In this document: piece by piece, positions 44,104-45,796 of the stretch | Position numbering within the stretch: the stretch's first letter is position 1 | Layout of the letters: each line of letters starts with the position of its first letter | Assembly (NCBI GenBank): GCA_031289145.1 | Contig: JAITQA010000165.1 | Span: 1-45,796 of the forward strand | Length of the DNA stretch: 45,796 nt | Source: Dysgonamonadaceae bacterium | GTDB taxonomy: Bacteria > Bacteroidota > Bacteroidia > Bacteroidales > Azobacteroidaceae | Reading direction: 5' to 3' | The notes under the pieces: generated by a model | Told to the model about the DNA's origin: nothing | Database searches by the model: none | The model's input: the letters and a program-made list of their open reading frames with translations, nothing else | Position numbers and translations under genes: made by a program

Positions 44104-45796
44104 TTAAAAGAGAATTTCTGCTCCGAAAGAGAATATCCTCGAATATGAATATCCCGTACCGCTGTTGTTTACATACGTTCCGGATGTAAAGGCCAATTCG
44201 GGATCAATAGTCTTGCTGTATTTTTTCAGTGGTGACCAGTACCATAGATTTTCCCCCGATACGTAAATCCTTATTTTATCAATATATTTTTTAGCGACCG
44301 GCAGCGTATAGCCGACAGTTAAATTCTTGAAACGCAGATAGGATACATCCTGCAAGTATCGGTCATTGACCTCTGCAAGCGCACCTCCACTATATGCCTG
44401 ATAGCCCCGAGGACGTGGAAAATAGGCATTACGATTTTCTTCCGACCAGACGTTGGCGGAAAAATCCTCATGAATGAACGATGTGGATGGGAAAGCATAA
44501 GGTCCCCAAAAATCGTATGAAGATTGATCTGCCGCAGGAAACCAGTGCGCTTTTCCTATCCCCTGAAAGAATGTGGACAAATCTATCCCTTTCCAGTTGA
44601 AATTGAATCGGAACAAATAGTGATAGCGGGGAACACTGTTGCCGATTATCCGTAAATCGCCGGGATTGTCAACTGTTCCGTCTCCTCTTCCGATAACATT
44701 ATCGCCGTCAAGGTCAAGAAAATGAACATCGCCCGCCCTTAAACTGTTGAGTCCACTTCCCTTACTGTTATAAACGCGCTGGTTTACAGCCTTGTCATTT
44801 ATCTGCGCCTGATATTCGGCAGCCTCCTTATCGGTTTTGAAAAGTCCGTCAACACTAAATCCCCAAATCTCGCCGAGCGTCATACCTTCATAATAGCTGC
44901 TGATTTGTTTGGTTGGATTATAGTACTTTGTGATTTCGGTTACATAGTCGCCAATTCCAGCTTGAACACCATACCTGAATGGACTTCCCGCCAGTGTGAA
45001 CCGGTCGTTCCAGTTGACGGAAAACTCATAACCGGCAGTTCTTAAATCCGCGCAATTGGCTTTCGGTGTAGAAGCTCCGTACACAGAAGGTAAGGTCAGC
45101 GAAGTGGTAAGCATGTTTTTTGTGTCACGGATATATCCGTCGGCAACTATGCTGAGACGATTGTTTAAAAATCCCCAATCCAAACCGACATCATAAGTTG
45201 TTACCGTTTCCCACGTCAGACCCGAAGATATCGGAGCGGAAACGGAAGCATAGTACGCCTTGTTTTTCCCGTCAAATGTATAACTCATTTCATTATCAGT
45301 TGTTATTTGGTTAATATAAGCATAGTTGCTTACTTGTTGATTACCGAGACTACCCATTGATACCCTGAGCTTAAAGTTATTCCATACATTGCTCAGCGGT
45401 TCGAAAAACGCCTCTTCGCTGATGCGCCATCCTGCGGATGCCGAAGGAAAAGCTGCCCAGCGGTGGTCAGGAGCAAAGCGAGACGATCCATCGCTGCGCA
45501 TACTGACCTCGAATAGATATTTCCCTTGGTAGTCGTAATTCAGACGACCAAAGAAGCCGAGCGTTTTATAGGCTGATATGGACTGTCCGAGCGTGATAAC
45601 ACCTGTTGCAACGGAAAACGAAGCGAGCGTTTCGTTGAGCAAATCCTTTTGGTATGTGTCAAGTTCCGAAGAACGGTAGCTTATGTAAAGTCTAATATTA
45701 TGTATAGTCTGCCTGTTTCTGCTCTTAAAGTAGCCTGATAATAAGCAAGATACAAAATTTGCATAGCAGACAGACTTTACATAATAAATCAATACT
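44104..45796 (-). CDS. SusC-like TonB-dependent transporter, C-terminal half, partial at right edge
   Basis: About 563 codons of the SusC barrel: FFGRLNYDYQGKYLFEVSMRSDGSSRFAPDHRWAAFPS (a SusC hallmark), GSLGNQQVSNYAY, DVGLDWGFLNNRLS, YLRFKNLTVGYTLP and a C-terminal GAEILF. SusC-like sequence is convincing only up to about 45690; the last ~100 bases of the window are open in frame but do not resemble SusC and lie in a cluster of inverted repeats. So the N-terminal part is either beyond a rearrangement or the edge is a misassembly. There is no real start codon here. First gene visible of the second locus. Confidence 0.88.
   Translation of the reverse strand, partial: VLIYYVKSVCYANFVSCLLSGYFKSRNRQTIHNIRLYISYRSSELDTYQKDLLNETLASFSVATGVITLGQSISAYKTLGFFGRLNYDYQGKYLFEVSMRSDGSSRFAPDHRWAAFPSASAGWRISEEAFFEPLSNVWNNFKLRVSMGSLGNQQVSNYAYINQITTDNEMSYTFDGKNKAYYASVSAPISSGLTWETVTTYDVGLDWGFLNNRLSIVADGYIRDTKNMLTTSLTLPSVYGASTPKANCADLRTAGYEFSVNWNDRFTLAGSPFRYGVQAGIGDYVTEITKYYNPTKQISSYYEGMTLGEIWGFSVDGLFKTDKEAAEYQAQINDKAVNQRVYNSKGSGLNSLRAGDVHFLDLDGDNVIGRGDGTVDNPGDLRIIGNSVPRYHYLFRFNFNWKGIDLSTFFQGIGKAHWFPAADQSSYDFWGPYAFPSTSFIHEDFSANVWSEENRNAYFPRPRGYQAYSGGALAEVNDRYLQDVSYLRFKNLTVGYTLPVAKKYIDKIRIYVSGENLWYWSPLKKYSKTIDPELAFTSGTYVNNSGTGYSYSRIFSFGAEILF
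45681..45784. repeat. Inverted repeat cluster at the right edge, inside susC
   Basis: TTATGTAAAGTCT (45681-45693) and its exact reverse complement AGACTTTACATAA (45772-45784) flank 78 bases. A third, imperfect direct copy (ATTATGTATAGTCTGCCTG) starts near 45697, similar to the minus-strand reading at 45785-45767. SusC similarity ends at the inner-left repeat. Confidence 0.8.

Overview
The window is chromosomal DNA of a Bacteroidales-type bacterium (phylum Bacteroidota). The evidence is two SusC/SusD outer-membrane pairs, many secreted glycoside hydrolases with lipoprotein or Sec signals, an S46 dipeptidyl-peptidase, promoters of the Bacteroidota form (TTG, about 20 nt, TAnnTTTG), and weak or absent Shine-Dalgarno sites. 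A Dysgonomonas/Paludibacter-like gut or symbiont lineage would fit, but the genus cannot be fixed from the sequence alone.

Layout. (1) 1-1474: two decaying NTPase genes, one with an in-frame stop and one cut to 75 codons. (2) 1511-3118: a secreted S41 peptidase. (3) 8496 down to 3237 (minus): a GH3 beta-glucosidase and a GH78 alpha-L-rhamnosidase, the latter carrying palindromic repeat DNA read in frame as protein. (4) 8828-10993 (plus): a DPP11-type S46 peptidase. (5) 27831 down to 10963 (minus): an eleven-gene beta-mannan utilisation locus (SusC, SusD, small TIG lipoprotein, GH26, GH5, GH27, SGNH esterase, GH3, GH130, Na+ symporter, epimerase), with an AraC-type regulator just upstream at 27933-28823. 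(6) 28990-33209 (plus): a housekeeping run of DUF177/YceD, rpmF, fabH, era and der, with heptanucleotide tandem repeats in front of era and der. (7) 45796 down to 33279 (minus): a second, unusual SusC/D locus. It holds three related DUF4988-type lipoproteins, the largest ending in a phosphodiester glycosidase (NAGPA/DUF2233) domain, then a secreted glycerophosphodiester phosphodiesterase overlapping an organophosphate (GlpT/UhpC-like) transporter.

How the genes work together. In the mannan locus, galactosyl and acetyl groups would be removed by GH27 and the SGNH enzyme. The chain would be cut by GH5 and GH26 and imported by SusCD. Mannobiose would then cross the inner membrane through the symporter, be converted to mannosyl-glucose by the epimerase, and be split by GH130 into mannose-1-phosphate and glucose. 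This is the pathway known from Bacteroides fragilis. In the second locus I infer an attack on a phosphodiester-containing glycan (for example a teichoic-acid-like or glycerophosphate-decorated polymer): capture by SusCD and the DUF4988/BACON/GLUG lipoproteins, cleavage of sugar-phosphodiester bonds by the NAGPA domain, cleavage of glycerophosphodiesters by GDPD, and uptake of the phosphorylated product by the transporter. This second locus is the most novel-looking system in the window.
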